Shown here: in pieces, positions 11,781 through 24,398 of the stretch
Position numbering within the stretch: position 1 is the stretch's first letter
Layout of the letters: every line of letters starts with the position of its first letter
NCBI GenBank assembly: GCA_940671915.1
Contig: CALNVZ010003429.1
Location: 22,761,590 to 22,825,589, forward strand
Direction: 5' to 3'
Length of the DNA stretch: 64,000 nt
From: Paracentrotus lividus
Taxonomy: Eukaryota > Echinodermata > Echinoidea > Camarodonta > Echinidae
Notes under the pieces: generated by a model
Database searches by the model: none
Told to the model about the DNA's origin: nothing
What the model saw: only the letters and a program-made list of their open reading frames with translations
Position numbers and translations under genes: made by a program

Positions 11781-14700
11781 CCTTCGATCTCATTACCCCA
11801 CCCCCTCCCCCCATCACCTCGTTCAACTACTTTACTGATTCTCTCCTGTACCTCTTTAAAAAAAATTAATAAAATCGAAATATTTCTAGGGCTTCCATTA
11901 TATTCTCGTCTGTCGGAGGATAAATTAATGACGTTATGGATAGCCTTATCGAGTTGAGCGCCCATGACGACCCTGGGGTGGGACATTTTACATACAACGA
12001 TAACTATAATTATGGACGCACAGCGCAACACTGCAAAACGAAGTACGAAGTATTGATTATCATACATAAGGCGCATTGAATTGCAGTGTTTTATTGAGTG
12101 TTTTCACTGTAGAGCATTCTCAGATATGAATTGAAAAAGAAAAAAAGAAAGAAAAAAAAATTAAAGCCCCGGCGCAGGCGATCATACTCGTCTGATGTAA
12201 GTCAGGGACACAATGGAGTAGAACAATTATTTTCATGGTCGAATTTGTCCTCATCCTTCTGGGTTTTTTTTCGACGAATATAATCATGATAATTATCTCA
12301 ACTTTAACTCATTATTTGCAATTATTTGCCATGCAAATTATAATGTACCTCTTCCATATTTCACTAATGTTTATTTGATAATAGCCTACAAAGAATTATT
12401 CTCAAAATTTACCTCTAACCAGTTTCACAACAATTTTCTCCGCGGTCAATACCTACACGAAACACAAATTTCAGCCCAGTCCTGTACAAATACCATTGTA
12501 AAACTAACATAAATCCCCATCGCAATGCTAATCCTAACCGTACATCTAAGATAATACGAAACAAAACCCCGGAACAAAGTCGTTGGAGCAAATGTCGTTG
12601 GGGGCCTCCATGCCTCAATTGATCAATCTCTTGTGATTATGTTTGTGAGTGTGGTAAAATGCTAACGTCATCGAATTCAGAAATGTCAATAAAAATAAGG
12701 TCGCTTCAAGGCTCGCTTTATTTAGGAAAAATACCATGATTATGATTCTATTTTAGTTTGTGGTGGTGGGAGTATTGCTGACGACTTAGAGTAAAATATG
12801 CGATTTATTAAATTGGGCGTATAATGTGTAAATAAACTCGTTTTATAATGAAGACGGTGAAATGGAAATTCCTGTGTTTATCATAATGGAAAATTTTTAA
12901 ATGAAGATTGTTCAAATATCAGTTGTTGATTACAATACACGATATCATGGAATTTTGGGAATGTTATTTAAAATAATATTCTTATAATTGTCCAAACTAC
13001 CCATCTTATTACTATTGCTCTACCGTATAATAGTTGCATATTATGCCCTATAACCTAAAATGTGCATACAATTTTTTGTTTAATGTTGTATATTATTTTG
13101 TTAAAAATATGACAATTTAGGTCTATTGTCACTTATTATTTTATATGTCTATTTTTTTATTTTTCTTACCAATGATTAATGATTTGAGCATATCGTTGTT
13201 CTAAATATTTCAGTAGTATATTGACTCAGGAAAGAAAATTGTTGGTATAAAGTCAAAAACTTCCTAAACATCTCGGAAGACCCTACTCAGACGTCTCAAG
13301 TAGATCGGCAATCCTCCCTTTCCGAGCCAAAATAGAAAACCACACAAATTTTGACAGCTAGACGGAAAACTAAATATTTATTCACCCTTTTCAACTTCGT
13401 CTTGTCTTTGCTCTTAAATCATTTATTGCTTTTATTAAAGTAATCAAGAAGGGTTTGGGATCGAAGCCAGAAGTTTTTCCAGTCAATGAATGATCTTTAG
13501 TATTTGTATACTGTCATAGGATGGAGTGAGTATGTAAACTTGGCATTGTACATGTTGTGATCGGAAGAGGACGCTATTGCTCTATACCGCGAGGGACAGG
13601 ATTCGATGAGGCTATTCGTATTGGTATATCACTACATTTTTATTATTTTGGGTCTAGTATAAAATTATTAATTACTCAAGATAGTCCAAAGTGCAATTTT
13701 GAAGAAAAAAAAAATCATCTATAACTCTTGCCCAGAACCTTAAATCATTGGCTGACGACGTAGAATGTATTTATACTCCGTCCATCATCCATGCTACTCG
13801 TGGAGTTATTGTTTTCTCTTCATTTTTTTTTCCCGAAGGCATCATCAGTGAATAACGCATTACAAAGGGAACAGTAGAATAAAATACAAGATCTATCAGA
13901 TGCTTTTAATTAGAATGTCGTTTCGTGTGGTAGGCCCTCAGTACACTTCCACAATTATAGGTCTAGTTTGCTTGGATGTGATAAAATGTTTTATTGTAAC
14001 TTGTTCTTTATTATTTCTGTCGCATTTATTCGTTTTCCTTTTTCCTATACACTCTTGTATTTATGTATTTTTCGTACTTCTGTTGCAATACCAGTGGAAT
14101 CCAAATTTATATGTAATTATGTTTACAAGGAACTTATAAAATATATTGTATCTCGTATTAGGTACATTAAACATGAAATAGACTATGTGTACGTGACTTG
14201 ACATAAAACATATCTGGGGAAAATTGACATAAGATGTTACTTGTAAAATGATTTTGCAAAACTCAATATCCTACTAATAAAGCTAACAAAATAAATACCT
14301 AATAATGTATTTTATTAAAAGACAATCTGATCTTCAAAGGTTTATTTCAAGGACAGTTACCCCCTAAAACACTACTCCGTTGTTTTTTACTCCATAGTGT
14401 GAACATTTTCACTGTTTTTGTTTTTGTTTTTTCTTTGTTTGTTTTTGTTTGTTTTTTTTTGTTTTGCTTTTTTGCTTTTTTTTTTGTTTGTTTGTTGTTG
14501 GTTTTTTTTAGAGAGTGGGGATTAGGGTTATAACTTCAATAGGGTCTTATGGTAGGTCTACTTTAGGGTTGGGTGTTAAGTCCAGGGTTGAAGTTAGTCT
14601 TTTGATTAGTGTAGCCTATGTAATTTAAATCGGATCAATTCTCGCCAGGGCGTACATATGTCACGGAATCTTCCATCTGCTTAATAGCGCTTGCATTCTG

Positions 14701-16037
14701 CAAACAAAAAACGAAAAGTTTGACGAACTTAGCCTTTGGTCTCTAAAAATAAGGAGTAAACTTTTGAACCTTTCCGAGGATCATTTTCAGATAGCAACGA
14801 ACTTCTTGATGTCATTTACCCCTAGCCCACCCTATTTTCGCCTTGTCATTTTGTTTGTTCTCTAATTACGCATTTAGTTAATTAGTTAATCTATAACCGT
14901 CTTTCCCTCACGCTTACACGTACACTATATACAATGTAGTCGGTCGTATACGAACTTTTGAGAGAAAATTAAGTTTTTGGTTGTCTAGTCTTATCTCAAT
15001 CGAATTTCCAGAATTTTCTTTCTGTTTGTTTCGTTAGATTCATGCCTTATGAACTGATGAATATCCCATCTGTTCAGATTGGGTAGTTTGAATATTATTC
15101 ATCTCTTTTTATTTATCCATTTTTAAATTTTATGATGAAAGGGAAGTCTTTCCTGAAAATATTTGTTTTTAATTAACCAGAAAAATGATAGAAACATTTA
15201 TTATCACTGAAGTTTTGACGAAAAATCCTATACAAAGGATATATAAAACAAGTTATGAATATGAACTATTTCAATTTTGTAAAGTCTGTTGCGAGCTGCT
15301 TTTCCATCATGATTATGGTGTGTACAGGAATTTGCCATTTTTCAAAAGAAGAATATGAATTATTTTACTTGCCATAATTATGTGCTTGTAATCAGAATAT
15401 AGGCCTATAAGCCTCTTTGAAATAGATCTAATCATTCACTCAAAAGGAGTTAGAATTCCACTCTAAAAAAGGAAGCCTTTTCTGTAGCGCATGCAGGCGC
15501 CAATCTCTTGTATAAAGTAGGCCTACCCCCCCCCCCGTTTTTTTTTTTTCGTTAAAAAAAAAAAAAAAAAAAAAAAATTATTCATAATTATAACATAGCA
15601 TCGATACGTCTAGCCCCCTTCCTTTAAAAAAATAAAAAATAAAATAAAATAAAACGCAAAATAATAAGGCCTATCATTACAAAAAATAAATAATAATAAA
15701 AAAAAAATAATAATAATAGAAGTCTGCATGCAAGGCAACAGCAAGGGAAGAAGAGCATTGCCCGCGTTATCACGGCTCTAAAATGATATTTTTAAGAATG
15801 ACAAAATTTGTCATGTGAGAGCTGTACTTGAAATTATTTAGACTCCATAGTATCAAACTGTTCCCATTTTGTATTTTGTTTTCTTTCCGTTTTGGTTAAG
15901 CATTTATCAATACCATGGTCATGATGACAAGCCTACAAAGAAAGTTATTACAATTAATTAAAATGATCATGATCATGACAACTTAATGTCGTTTTCTTGT
16001 AATGATTAATGAAGAGTGCTGTAATATGTGAATGAGT
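11781..16037. other. Gene-free stretch; T/G- and A-rich simple sequence
   Basis: TTTTG/TTTG-rich sequence lies at 14,410-14,510. C, T and A homopolymers lie at 15,525-15,578, with AAATA-rich sequence to 15,720. Degenerate TTAGGGTT words occur near 14,520-14,600. No gene is supported. Confidence 0.5.
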
Positions 16038-16610
16038 ATACTGCAAAACCGCTGGTGTTAAATATGCAACACCGAGCTGGTGTTAAACGAGTGGTGTTAG
16101 ATTTTGGAATTAGATTGCTATCTCTCTAACACCACTCATACAAAATCTGAAAAACCACCTTGTTGAAATTTTGCCGATAAAAATAATATCATTTTATATA
16201 TTTTAATTATAGATACAAACACAAATATAGTAGCAAATTTAGCTTTAGTTTATGAAGTTAACTGAATATTTTTTTAACACCAAAAGCTATTGTTATTTAA
16301 CACCGGCCTTGCAATCTATATCTGTCAACACAGTTTGGTGTTAAATTAACACCAACAAGGATCAAATAAAAATCTAGACAAAAGCACGTCAACACCCACT
16401 GGTATCATATTGGAAATTAACACCATGAAAAGTGTCTAATAAACACCAGAATGTGGGGTTAAAATAACGCCCGATAGTTTTAAATAATGTATTTTAACAC
16501 CAAAACGGGTGTTAATATAACACCAGTGGGTGTGGACGGAAACATAATCCGGGCCGGTGTTAGATTTAACACCCGTGGTGTCACATTAACACCATAGATT
16601 TGCAGTGTAT
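16038..16610. mobile_element. MITE-like element with GGTGTTA-rich inverted ends
   Basis: The left end reads TATACTGCAAAACCGCTGGT and the right end, reversed, ATACACTGCAAATCTATGGT; both continue into GTTAA. TGGTGTTA and its complement TAACACCA recur many times inside, so each end folds on the other. TA is a possible target duplication. There is no transposase, so it is non-autonomous. The superfamily is not assigned. Confidence 0.7.
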
Positions 16611-16703
16611 AAAAAGAGAGGTTATGGGAGGGGCGGGAGAGAAAGGAAGAGAGGGGGATGGCGGGAATGAACACTGGAAATTATTAAAGCATTTAGATCA
16701 TTG

Positions 16704-17067
16704 CCCCCCCCCCTCCCCCCAACTCAGGCGGTCAACTATACACGTATGCTCGTTCCAGACTTTTCTCTCCGGGAAAGTGATATATTTTAGGGGCTGCAGG
16801 TAGGGGGACAATCCCCGAGAAATCATTGAAATAGGGGTCTTTTAGCATTTTCACACCCCCTTTTTTTAATTGGAGGGTAGTTTTCACGTTTTTGAAGACA
16901 AATCCTAAAATAGGGTCCCGAATATGATTCAAAAGCCTGTGAAAATGGGGTAATTTGCTGGCTTTCCCTTCAAAAACCTGTAATAGGGGGTAATTTTGAC
17001 ACGGCTTCCCCTACCAATAGGGGGTATGGTTGACCCCCTGAGTGATGGGGAAGGGGGGGGGGAGGGT
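16704..17067. mobile_element. MITE-like element, C/G-run termini, TCATTG flanks
   Basis: The left end begins with a C run followed by ACTCAGGCGGTCAAC. The right end, reversed, begins with a C run followed by ACTCAGGGGGTCAAC, both continuing to YATAC. TCATTG occurs immediately outside both ends (16698-16703 and 17068-17073) and is a likely target-site duplication. The interior has approximate 40-base repeats around AATAGGGG. The short frames across it are not genes. Confidence 0.65.
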
Positions 17068-17073
17068 TCATTG

Positions 17074-17821
17074 CGCAGATAATTCTTACAATTGTAAATA
17101 AATGGTTAATGGGAATTAAATTTGTGCATAAGTTCTTTCTTTCGTCTCTTGTTTGCTTTGAAAATGCAATTTTCAACTTTGCAAGTAAAATTATTAATTA
17201 AAAAAAACACTGGCATTAATACTGGCCAAATGGGTCGGTGAAAGTAACTAAACTAGTCACTGACATCCTGTGGACTCAACTGGGATATCATTTCTAAAAA
17301 ATCATATCAGATTTTGAATTTTCAATTGATCAAAATATGCTACTTAAAGATGTTTAAAGTCCGATTTAATTGTGTTTTCAAAGACAGATGCTTATTTTCC
17401 CAAGCCTTGATAGCAAATATTATTCTGAATTTTCAATCTTGAGTATATAGGCCTATGTTGTGTGAAGAGAAAGATATTTGATAATCACGACCCAGATATA
17501 TTTGTATTATCGAATATGCCACCTTTGTCCAAAAACACAAAAGCCAAACTGTGTTCTAGAAATAAACTCGAGTTCAGGTTTATAAATCAGACAATAATAT
17601 CTGATTAAACGTGAACTCGAGTTTTATTTCAAAACTGCAAAATAAGGGCCATTATAGTTCATATAGTTCTACAAATTATTATGAGATATATCGTCTGTTG
17701 AAGGGCTAGAGTGGCCCACGGTGTACATTGACTTTAATTGCTGGAAAGCTTAATATAAAAAAATAAAATAAAGTGTCAAATTGGCCAAATTTCCGGGTCA
17801 TTGGGGCTTACGGTGATTCAG
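17074..17821. other. Gene-free, A+T-rich
   Basis: No repeat ends, RNA gene or coding frame recognised. Two AACTCGAG-type words near 17,565-17,622 lie in an imperfect inverted arrangement, which may be chance. Confidence 0.4.
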
Positions 17822-18053
17822 CCCTGCTGGAAAAACACAGAGTCAATCACAATGTGACCACACTGTGGAAACACTGTGATAATGGGCCAAATCTACACAA
17901 TCGAACACAATGTCCGAGTCCTTCACATTGTGACGACTTGGCCCATTTTCAAAGTCTCGGTACTGGAAAAAGTATGGCACAAAGTGACCATACTGTGTCA
18001 CAGTGTGTTAACATTATGTTCACACTTTGGGGCACTGTGTTTTTCCGGCAGGG
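17822..18053. mobile_element. MITE-like element of a CACACTGTG family
   Basis: The left end CCCTGCTGGAAAAACACAG pairs with the right end, reversed, CCCTGCCGGAAAAACACAG. Inside, CACTGTG and CACAGTGTG words recur on both strands. It is 232 bases and has no coding capacity. A second, more diverged member lies at 25,929-26,208. Confidence 0.75.
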
Positions 18054-18659
18054 AGGTCAATTTGGATATATACCAGATGTATTGTGACAATAATACCAGA
18101 ATGCATGGTCTATTGTCCCAATGGACCATTAAGAATTTTACCCCTTATTATTTCTTCTTTTTTTGTTAGTGTTGAATCCGATTAAGGGCGTAATGTAGAC
18201 AATATTATAGAAACATAAGAATATAGATAATTTAATATTAACCAGAATGATAAGGCCTTATATTATTATTTACATGGTATATTTTCGTTAAGTATTCGGA
18301 TATGTTACCATGGTTACATTGCAAGGTTGTCGACCGGCCTCTGTCCGTGTCCACCTATCTCTCAATATCTTAACAATATCAATAAGAACAATTGATTATT
18401 TCCCTTTTTATCTCTACAAATATTTACTCAAAATTAAGGTCTTTTGGGGGAATGATCTCTAAAGGACCTTTGCTCGTAATTACATTTTTAAAAATTATGT
18501 CAAGGAGTTATAGATCTCCAATTAGGACCACTTCTGAAGTCATTGCCAGATTATTTTGATTATATTGGTCGCTGCACTTTTCCAGTGACTCAGTTTATTT
18601 TTAGGGTTCTGGTAAATTTTGCGGTTACCTCGCTTCACAATTTTCGTCATATCCTTATA

Positions 18660-18776
18660 TAGGATATACATTTTTTTGTTTTGATATGTTTTTTTTTGTT
18701 TTTTTTTGTTGTTGTTTTGTTTTGTTTTTGTTTGTTTGTTTGTTTGTTTGTTTGTTTTTTTTTGGGGGGGGGGTTG
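18660..18776. repeat. (TTTG)n microsatellite with T and G runs
   Basis: Repeated TTTG/TTTTG units end in a G run. It is simple sequence, directly left of the element that begins at 18,811. Confidence 0.9.
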
Positions 18777-18810
18777 TAATGATATTTTAAAGAATGGTCT
18801 GTTTATAGGT

Positions 18811-19795
18811 AGGGGAGAGTGGGGTTAGTTGGAACACGGGGTTAGTTGAAACATTGTAATTTTCTTGAACGTCTATAAATATATTTATGCAAATCGACCC
18901 TCAGGTTGTTGCTATTAGCAACTGCCATCCACCACATTTTAGACAGCACACATGCTTCAAGCCTCGTGAAGTTAGAAAGCAATGTTTGTTTTTTCACCTT
19001 CTGAGTAAATTTTGTCATTTTTACAAATGTTTTATTATTTCAGAGAAGATCATAAATTAAGTTGGCCAGTTTTTTATTATAACAAACAGTTGTACCAAGC
19101 TACAAAACAAGGTTAAATATATGGCATGTTGTTGTCCCTCTTTTGTGCTGTAAGCTTACAAATGTCAGATGGGCCTCTGGGGTTAGTTGGAACATTTTGA
19201 ACGGGGTTAGTTGGAACATGTACTAAGTAAATAGGTTTCAGCTGAATGAAAAAATAAAAATCATATAATTCAATGAAGTGTTCCGAAATATTCCTATAAA
19301 TGTATATTAGTGCACATTGGACAATTTTATTTTGGTTTAAACAAAATATATTGCAGAATGCTACTTCACAGGACTTCAGAATATTTGTATCTGAGTGGAT
19401 GCTATCAAGTGTAATAAAGCAAGAAGTTTTTAAAAAAAATGAACACCAATCTTTAATATTTTAATTGGAACCAATAAAGCAACTTAGCTGAACCCATGCA
19501 ATAATGATGCAGGTATTTTAAATATAATTTTATATGATATAATGCACAATGTTTCAACTTACCCCATACCTTGTTCCAACTAACCCCGTGTCCGAGGTTA
19601 GTTGGAACACTTGACATGGACTTGTTGAAGATGGATTTTTTCCGGAACCATCACTAAGTTTAAAAATTATATGGGGTACATTTGTAGCATACAGATATAC
19701 ACTCAACTTGATTATTTATTGTTTCTTGAAATAAATCCGCTTTTGTTTTACGGCCATTTTTGTGAAAAATGTTCCATATAACCCCGCTCTCCCCT
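18811..19795. mobile_element. 985-bp TIR element with GGGGTTAGTTGGAACA modules
   Basis: The outer ends are 26-base inverted repeats with three mismatches: AGGGGAGAGTGGGGTTAGTT on the left, and the reversed right end AGGGGAGAGCGGGGTTATAT. Extra copies of GGGGTTAGTTGGAACA lie at about 18,838, 19,180 and 19,203, and inverted copies near 19,555-19,605. No transposase frame is present. TA-containing flanks are visible, but a target duplication cannot be fixed. Confidence 0.78.
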
Positions 19796-20047
19796 ATATA
19801 TTGTAACTCATGCCTATAGCATGCACTCACTGGGAATAAATAGTTTCCTTATTATTTCGCTACTCTCTAAGTGTAAACGAGTAAATTTCCAATCGTTCAA
19901 GGAGTTAAACGAAGGACAACATGTTTTTGAGTGGAAAATCACTCCTTTCCTTATTCCTTTCGCTGGGAATAATTAGTTTTCTTATTTCTTTCACAGGGAA
20001 TAATTAGTTTGATATTGAACTTATATGTTTTTACAAACTTGTAAATC

Positions 20048-20050
<3 letters not shown>

Positions 20051-20131
<81 letters not shown>
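20051..20131. repeat. 81-base uninterrupted A run
   Basis: A pure A homopolymer, preceded by three short copies of a GGGAATAATTAGTTT-like word at 19,830-20,010. It may be an old retrotransposon tail, but no upstream element is recognised. Homopolymers this long are also prone to assembly length error. Confidence 0.9.
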
Positions 20132-20133
<2 letters not shown>

Positions 20134-21235
20134 GTGATAACTTGACATTGTTTGTACAAGCTTGAAAATCATGTCAGACACATTAGTTCAAATATACACA
20201 AGATGAGAATTGGCATTTGTTTCTGCCAAGTAAGATATGAGTTGCAATATCTAGTTAGAGATGTTTTGCAGCTTTATCTTAGATGGTATTTGTCCAAGGG
20301 ATAAGTATCCTGTTCTAACTAGAATGGTTCTTAGCTATCCTCAAACTTATATTATACCCTCCTTCAAGGGTATACATAGGCCTACATCCCAGCGGCGTAA
20401 ATCCGTGTCGAGGAGTGGGGGGGGGGGGGGGGGGGGGGATGAGCGAAATAATTTGCTAACATGTCGCGATCTTGTTAGGCATACACAAGCACTAGTGACA
20501 CACAAGGAACCTTTTTAATACCCATACAGCAGAGGGGTGGGACGGATTTGAGAGAGAGGGGGTGCGAATAGAATTTGTCTTTGAATGTATAAGCTTTTAG
20601 CTTATGGCCGCCTTGATTACTGTTCATTTTAGTATTTGAAAAACTAATGCGAGCGCGAAGCGCGAGCCGAAAATTTTAAGCTAAAAGTTTGAGATATTTG
20701 TGCATTATAGTTCCTATTAGGCCTACATAAATTATCAGCGAACGCGAAGCGCGAGCCGAAAATTTTAAGCTGAAATTTGATATGTTTGTCCCATATAGTA
20801 TCCGCGAGTGCGAAAAAAAAAATAATAATAAAAAAATAAAATAAAAATATATAGAAGAGGTGGCGGAGCGGATTAGGAAATGGGGGTCTCGATAAAAAAG
20901 GGCACTTTTTCGGAAAAGGAGGACACTTTAGATCAGAGGCATAGATCTAAAGAGAAATGTATTCGGAGAGCGAGGGGATAAAAGAAATTATGTCTTTGAA
21001 CGCATGCTTTTAAGAATCATAATGGCTGCCTTGATTACTGTTTATTTTAGTAATTGAAAAGTAATGCGACCGCGAAGCGGGAGCCGAAAATTTTAAGGTA
21101 AAAGTTTGAGACATCTATGCATTGTAGTTCCTATTTAGTATCAGCGAGCGCGAAGTGCGAGCCGAAAATCTTAAGCTGAAATTGAATACATGTATGTTTG
21201 TGCATTAAAGGTCCTGTATAGTATCCGCGAGCGCG

Positions 21236-21266
<31 letters not shown>

Positions 21267-21285
21267 CAAAACAAAATAAAACGAT
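21236..21285. repeat. (AAAAC)n microsatellite
   Basis: Nine or so AAAAC units inside the mosaic repeat. The matching A-rich spot in the previous module (about 20,813-20,850) is an AAT/AAAAT-rich run, so this position appears to be a slippage-prone site of the module. Confidence 0.9.
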
Positions 21286-21410
21286 AAAACATATACTAAG
21301 TAGTAGAGGCGGCGAAATGAATTTGAAAGTTGAGGTCTCGATGGAAAAAAGGGCACTTTTTTCTGAAAAGGGGGACACTTAAGATCAGAGGCATATAACT
21401 AAAGAGAAAT

Positions 21411-21852
21411 GTATTCGGAGAGGGAGAGGGTACGAAGAAAATTTGTCTTTGAATGTATGCTTATAATTGCAGCCTTTTTCCATTTTAGTAATGGAAAAAG
21501 TAATGCGAACCGAAATTATTAAGCTAAAAATTGGAGATATTATTTTGAGCAGTATAGATCCTATTTAGTATCAGCGAGAGCCGAGAATATCCATTTAGAA
21601 GATACATTTTACATGCGTTGTTAAATAACAACAAAATTCGGAGAGGGAGGGGGTACGAAGAAAATTTGTCTTTGAATGTATGCTAATGGCAGCCTTTTTC
21701 CATTTTAGTAATGGAAAAAGTTATGCGAGCCGAAATTATTAAGCTAAAAATTGGAGATATTATTTTGAGCAGTATAGATCCTATTTAGTATCAGCGAGAG
21801 CCGAGAATATCCATTTAGAAGATACATTTTACATGCGTTGTTAAATAACAGC
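21411..21852. repeat. Two near-identical tandem copies of about 222 bp
   Basis: The block starting ATTCGGAGAGGGAGAGGGTA recurs at about 21,634 with few differences, running through the same GAGCCGAGAATATCC and TTACATGCGTTGTTAAATAA words. High identity points to a recent tandem duplication inside the older mosaic repeat. Confidence 0.85.
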
Positions 21853-22260
21853 GATAGAAAACAAATCCACAATCTGTGTTATGAAAATTTTGTGGGTTGC
21901 AGCAAAAGCCCTCCACCAACCTAGCTGTCAACATCACCATTTCCTAAGTAACTAAGGTTTTTCCCTAGACGAGGGCATTGGATCCAACCCTTTTATACTT
22001 AGGCTACTGTTTGTTACTTAGTGCGAGGTCGCATAGTGACCGAGCAGGAAAATTTTGGGTTTTTTTAATAAAAAGAGGCATATTTTAGTATTGAAAGCGC
22101 CATTATAACCAATAATACAATTATCTATATAGTATTTTTTTTCCATTTCTTTCTTGAAAACTGGGGGGGGGGGAAATGTTTGTACAGGCCATACCCCGTC
22201 CTCAAAATCTGGGGGGGGGGGATGTATCCCCCCATCCCCCCCCGGGATTTACGCCCGTGC

Positions 22261-23761
22261 TATATCCTTATAGCGTAAAAAGTTATATTTTGAATGATGT
22301 CGCTGTAACAAAAAACAAACAAACAAAATATTTAAAAAGAAAATTTGTATGAATACATTAGAATTTATTCGTCAATTGTTTTATCCGAAGGAATATTCAC
22401 AATGTATATCATTAAAACAAGAAAAAGGAAAAGGAACGTTTTGACTAAACGGGGCTTATAAACCTATACATTTAATCGCGAATTATTTTGCAAATATAAT
22501 CGACTCCTAAAACACCTTACAAACAAACAAAAACATTAAAGAAAGGAAAATGAAGCTTCCATTCCTCATGTTCTATAGACAAAACAATAAACAACTGAAA
22601 AGGAATATTTGTTTACAACTCAAATAAAACAAAAATTTCGAGTTCTGCATTGTGAGATTGTAAATAAAGATAAACTGCCTCAAATTGAATCTGAAATGTG
22701 TCGAGTTTAAAACCATAAAAATATAACCAATTAAATTGCTTATATTTCAATTTGCATAAAAATATAAGCAAACCTTACGGGATGCATTTTCATAATAAAT
22801 TTATGTGCTCATTACTCAGTTATCATGTATTTTCTATAGCAAAATAAGTCGATTTAAAGTTTAGTTGACTTTCGTGAAAATGTAGCCTATATTCGTTGTC
22901 ATTGCCAGGACTTGGTATATTTTCTGGAGGAAAAGAAGGAGTTTCATGTGGGTGATTTATCGAAAAAAAAAAAAATTTCATTTAATAACCTTATAACACA
23001 AATACTTATATACTATCCGGATCTAGCCAATCTTATATATTCCACCCCCCCCTTCGTCTCAATTTGTCTTGAAAATAGATAGACCCCTGTAACGTTTCTG
23101 TTATCATTTGCCAAGGTGTCTATTCGTTGTTATCAGTTGAAGAGTTAACGTTTTAATTCACTCGTATGTGAAACGGGTTCGGGATAAGTCGCAAGATAGA
23201 GCTCAGCTTTTGTCTGTCTGTTTGTCTGTCTTTTTGCCTGTCTGTCTGTCGTTGTGACATTTTGACAATCTAGGTCCTGCCTGCGAGAGAATATGATTTA
23301 AGGTAATATTCAAATATTTCTTTTTCAAAATTAAAACAACGACAAAATTATCATATCAAGTAATAATCACAAGCCTCAGTGCTGTTTATATTATCGACGA
23401 GACCTTTTTTTTTAAAAGAAATGTATTGATATTGATGGGGGTTAAAAGAAAAATATGGTAAAACCATTTTGGTTATCATGGGTATTTACAATGGTAAGAT
23501 ATCTATTCAAAATTTATACAGTGTTTCATGTGATAAAAATGAAATTCTTTTCTTTTCATTTGTTATTTGTGTTTTTTTTTTTTGTGTGTTTGAGAGAAAC
23601 TTTGTATTTGGTTCTCTAATACATGTTTCTGTCACATTTATTTACTTTGAGCTGACATTTGATTTTCCTCTCCGAACCAAGGTACATCATGTAAAAGCAA
23701 AATCTGAATTTACAGAAAAAGTAACGTTTTCCTATATAATTATATTTAAAACACTATTGTA
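22261..23761. other. Gene-free stretch with TGTC microsatellite
   Basis: A (TGTC)n tract lies at about 23,212-23,250. A minus-strand or plus-strand gene cannot be supported. The 104-codon frame at 23,469-23,783 has no recognisable domain and ends in a LINE-like tail. Confidence 0.45.
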
Positions 23762-23796
23762 TAAAGCGCTGTATAAATGTTAATTATTATTATTGT
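23762..23796 (+). mobile_element. LINE-type 3' tail remnant
   Basis: AAGCGCTGTATAAAT followed by TTATTATTATT resembles the CR1/L2 class of LINE 3' ends, which carry short 3-base repeat tails. The same kind of tail follows the LINE fragment at 37.2 kb. Only the tail is recognisable here. Confidence 0.5.
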
Positions 23797-24398
23797 ATAA
23801 ATCGTAATACGAGTCATAATAAAAAATTTAAAAAAATGTATCACGTTGCTCTGTTTTAAGGCAGGGTGTCATTTTGATTGAATGCATTATAATAAACTTG
23901 ATTAGCGACGTTAAAAGACCCTGGTAGAATATCTTATATTACAAATTATTACATACTTTGCCATAAAAATTAATCTGGTTGTGAGTAAAGATTAATTACC
24001 CCTCATAAGTCATTTATCCATCAAAAACTAAATGTGACCAGGGAGATGGGAGGAGTAATGTCTATATCAAAGTTGTCATCAATGACCAACTTCTCAATTT
24101 TATATCTTCTTATTTTTGCACATCCCCCTGTCATAACCGGTACCAATATTATTAATATTTGAACAAAAAGAGAGGGAAAATGAAGATGATTTAAAATGAA
24201 GCGTTCTTCAGACAGGTGTACTTGTTCCGAAACTAGATTATATGTTACACCCCCTGGCTACCTTTCTTCGCTTGGTTTATATAATAGACATGACCAAAGT
24301 CCTTCATTCACTGAAGGACATGACGTTTTTGTGATACATAATTAATCTTCTTCTCATAATTTTATAGATGAATTTTCGTTTGATTGTTCTACGATATA

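Larger units (their letters stand above)
20390..22260. mobile_element. Mosaic repeat with GCGAAGCGCGAGCC modules
   Basis: The left end AGCGGCGTAAATCC and the right end, reversed, CACGGGCGTAAATCC suggest one element or two of the same family. Inside are repeated modules of GCGAGCGCGAAGCGCGAGCC followed by AAAATTTTAAGCT (near 20,650, 20,740, 21,065 and 21,145), and hAT-like AGAGGTGGCGGAGCGG ends without partners. The same module family recurs, inverted, at 40.2-41.9 kb. No protein is encoded. Confidence 0.65.
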
